DNA of 64,000 nt from Cytobacillus pseudoceanisediminis (lineage in GTDB: Bacteria > Bacillota > Bacilli > Bacillales > Cytobacillaceae), in assembly GCF_023516215.1 (NCBI RefSeq), contig NZ_CP097350.1:248001-312000 (forward strand). The letters run 5' to 3'. The notes beneath the pieces were generated by a model. That model was not told the DNA's origin. It saw only the letters and a program-made list of their open reading frames with translations, and ran no database searches. Below are positions 62,760 to 64,000 of this stretch, piece by piece. Position 1 is the stretch's first letter, and every line of letters starts with the position of its first letter. The position numbers and the translations under genes were made by a program.

Positions 62760-63218
62760 CTATTTCTTTATGTGGAGTTCTTCCCATTCTTCTAAAGATA
62801 CCTTTTCATTCTCTCTTAAATGTTCAGGTACTTCAACGTAACACATCAATTCTAAACTATTTCCATCAGGGTCTTCAAAATACACAGAAGCATTTCCCTG
62901 ATAAGGTCTAACAAAAGGTTCTACAGATGTTCTACTTCCAAATGGAACAGCTGAAATCCCTTTACTTTTTAACCATTCTAAGGAACTTTTCATATCCTCA
63001 TAAGAGATAGTAAAGGCTAAATGCCTTAATGATGGGTGGGACGGGGTTTTAAACTCTTTCCCTTCCCATAACCCTAGCCAACTTTCCCCTTCAACTATTC
63101 AGAAAAATGCGGTTTTCGAACTACGCCAAGCTAGCTTTAACTGTAACTCACGATAAAATTCAATAGATCTATCTAAATCTTTGACAGGTAAATGAGCTTC
63201 ATAAATCCCTTTAATCAT
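62760..63218 (-). pseudogene. VOC/glyoxalase-family protein with in-frame UGA
   Basis: 152 codons from ATG 63218 (AAGGAGGT upstream): IKGIYEAHLPVKDLDRSIEF at the start, RHLAFTISYEDMKSS in the middle and YFEDPDGNSLELMCY at the end, the metal-binding VOC fold. Codon 40 is TGA (63099-63101) in KTAFF-stop-IVEGESWLGLW; Trp is the likely original residue (TGG to TGA). No SECIS-like hairpin follows. May be fosfomycin- or bleomycin-resistance-like, but this is not assignable. Confidence 0.7.
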
Positions 63219-63331
63219 TTATATAACCTCCTTACATTCAATTTTACATTCCTACCAATTTATTACCTCCAGGTATAGACTGAAATCCCCTACAACTTTT
63301 GCTGTAGAAATATTTTAAGCCCATTTCGCTG

Positions 63332-63364
63332 TTCAATAACGCTGCCCGTTTGTTCAATAAAGAA
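63332..63364. repeat. 3' palindromic repeat, copy 12
   Basis: TTCAATAACGCTGCCCG, TTTGTTCAATAAAG; followed by AAAAAAGCGTC and a weak hairpin. Confidence 0.65.
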
Positions 63365-63452
63365 TACTAAAAAAAGCGTCAACCCTATTCGGAATATACG
63401 CCACCTAATTTGTTAAGCTGCCTGGCTTTGTTAGCTGAGCCTGAAGATAAGG

Positions 63453-63593
63453 TTAGTTTAGCTGCATTAACCTGCATAGCTTAATTATTTTTTTAATAAG
63501 TTTAATTACTCCCATTATCCCCCAAACACCAATCGATAAAGATACAGCTATTAATGCCAAAACGATTAAAATACCAACTATAGTTCCCAACAT
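63453..63593 (-). CDS. Small membrane protein
   Basis: 46 residues from ATG 63593, after AAGGAGAG: LGTIVGILIVLALIAVSLSI is one membrane helix, followed by a basic stretch (KLIKKIIKLC). Too short for many gene finders. Single-helix basic peptides of this kind can be toxins or membrane regulators; no antisense RNA evidence seen. Single-gene unit. Confidence 0.55.
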   Translation of the reverse strand: MLGTIVGILIVLALIAVSLSIGVWGIMGVIKLIKKIIKLCRLMQLN

Positions 63594-63704
63594 TATTATC
63601 TCTCCTTTTACTTCTATAAGGATGTTAACTAATCAATCAAAGTCAATCTTAACTTTCTATTAAGTTATACGGTGGATTACACAGATGGTTTCTATATTTT
63701 TTAT

Positions 63705-63759
63705 GTCACTAAACTGCCCCGTTTGTTAAAAAAGAAAAAGCCACCTGATTAGGCAGCTG
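63705..63759. repeat. 3' palindromic repeat + terminator, copy 13
   Basis: CACTAAACTGCCCCG, TTTGTTAAAAAAG, AAAAAGCCACC/AGGCAGCT hairpin, behind the partial gene at the window edge. Confidence 0.75.
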
Positions 63760-63800
63760 ATATTGAACATAGGCACCTTATTGTATTAATAAAGGTTGGT

Positions 63801-64000
63801 TTAATCAATTCTTCTAATTTTATGAAGGATGTTATACCCTTGTAACACCTGGCTATATAAGAATTGCTCCTCTAAAAAATATCTTTGTTTAAACTATCCT
63901 AGGGTTGGATGAGTAGATTCAGTTGAATAGATTCTTTCAGAATGAGTCAATATTCTCTTCAATTTCCCTCGATCAATCTCATAACCTATTCCCAATCCTT
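63801..64000 (-). pseudogene. 3' end of an unidentified gene, interrupted by TAG, cut by window edge
   Basis: One frame is open from the edge (GLGIGYEIDRGKLKRILTHS) to TAG at 63894-63896, then continues in frame to TAA at 63801 (FKQRYFLEEQFLYSQVLQGY). The continuity of composition suggests a nonsense change (perhaps TGG to TAG). Family not recognised. Confidence 0.4.

Noticed and set aside
62760..63218. VOC protein UGA as selenocysteine
   Set aside because: The likely original residue is Trp, and no SECIS-like hairpin follows within 40 nt.
47988..63759. CRISPR array
   Set aside because: Repeats are palindromic, imperfect and separated by whole genes of variable length; no cas genes are present.
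47988..63759. True integron cassette array
   Set aside because: No intI-like integrase, attI site or canonical attC core (GTT...AAC boxes) was seen, so only a structural analogy is claimed.

Overview
The window is low-GC DNA from a Gram-positive, spore-forming bacterium, almost certainly a Bacillaceae (Bacillus sensu lato). The evidence is strong AAGGAGG ribosome binding sites, TTG/GTG starts, SpoIID-, AbrB-, XerS- and YdhK-like proteins, and Firmicutes-type ars and cad genes. An iteron-type replication region near 44 kb makes a large plasmid, or a chromosome-integrated plasmid, the likeliest source. The genus cannot be fixed from the sequence.

Layout. 0-6.3 kb: an lgt copy with an amber stop, a frameshifted response regulator, a double-AbrB protein, a TetR regulator, a D-Ala-D-Ala carboxypeptidase, a dead ydhK and a flavin monooxygenase. 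6.3-13.6 kb: metal homeostasis. cadC-cadA lies divergent from a Tat-exported multicopper oxidase, a ZIP transporter and a TatA-like protein; a YtkA-like pseudogene, a radC relic and a very Cys-rich small protein follow. 13.9-19.4 kb: decayed genes (monooxygenase fragment, xerS, SRPBCC, Asp-repeat lipoprotein, Mrr-like nuclease) and an intact SRAP gene. 19.56-41.08 kb: a 21.5-kb Tn554-family element. It carries an AbiF-type defence gene with a predicted small RNA, and a very complete arsenic island: arsI, two arsR, arsB, arsC, arsD, arsA, trxB, an Acr3-like carrier, an arsN-like acetyltransferase, MFS, flavoproteins, MarR and MerR. tnpC-tnpB-tnpA sit at its right end. Its two ends split one small holin-like type I toxin gene and share the 8-bp repeat TGAGCTTT. 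42.7-46.8 kb: replication region with about ten 10-bp iterons between two divergent replication-type genes. 46.9-64 kb: an array of unrelated single genes, nearly all on the minus strand, most followed by a terminator and a conserved palindromic repeat. Two IS110-family elements have each inserted inside a copy of that repeat.

The most interesting signals are: (1) three genes in which UGA replaces a functionally plausible Cys: the HMA CxxC of CadA, a HesB-like protein and a small protein ending CIDGG-UGA. Two of these have good bacterial SECIS-like hairpins 15-18 nt downstream, so selenocysteine appears to be tied to metal and arsenic resistance; (2) the exact boundaries of the Tn554-like ars element; (3) the cassette-like repeat array and its use as an IS110 target; (4) the AbiF gene with its RNA.

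Caution: more than a dozen genes carry one-base frameshifts, most of them in homopolymers and nearly all deletions. Some of the pseudogenes listed may therefore be intact in the real molecule.
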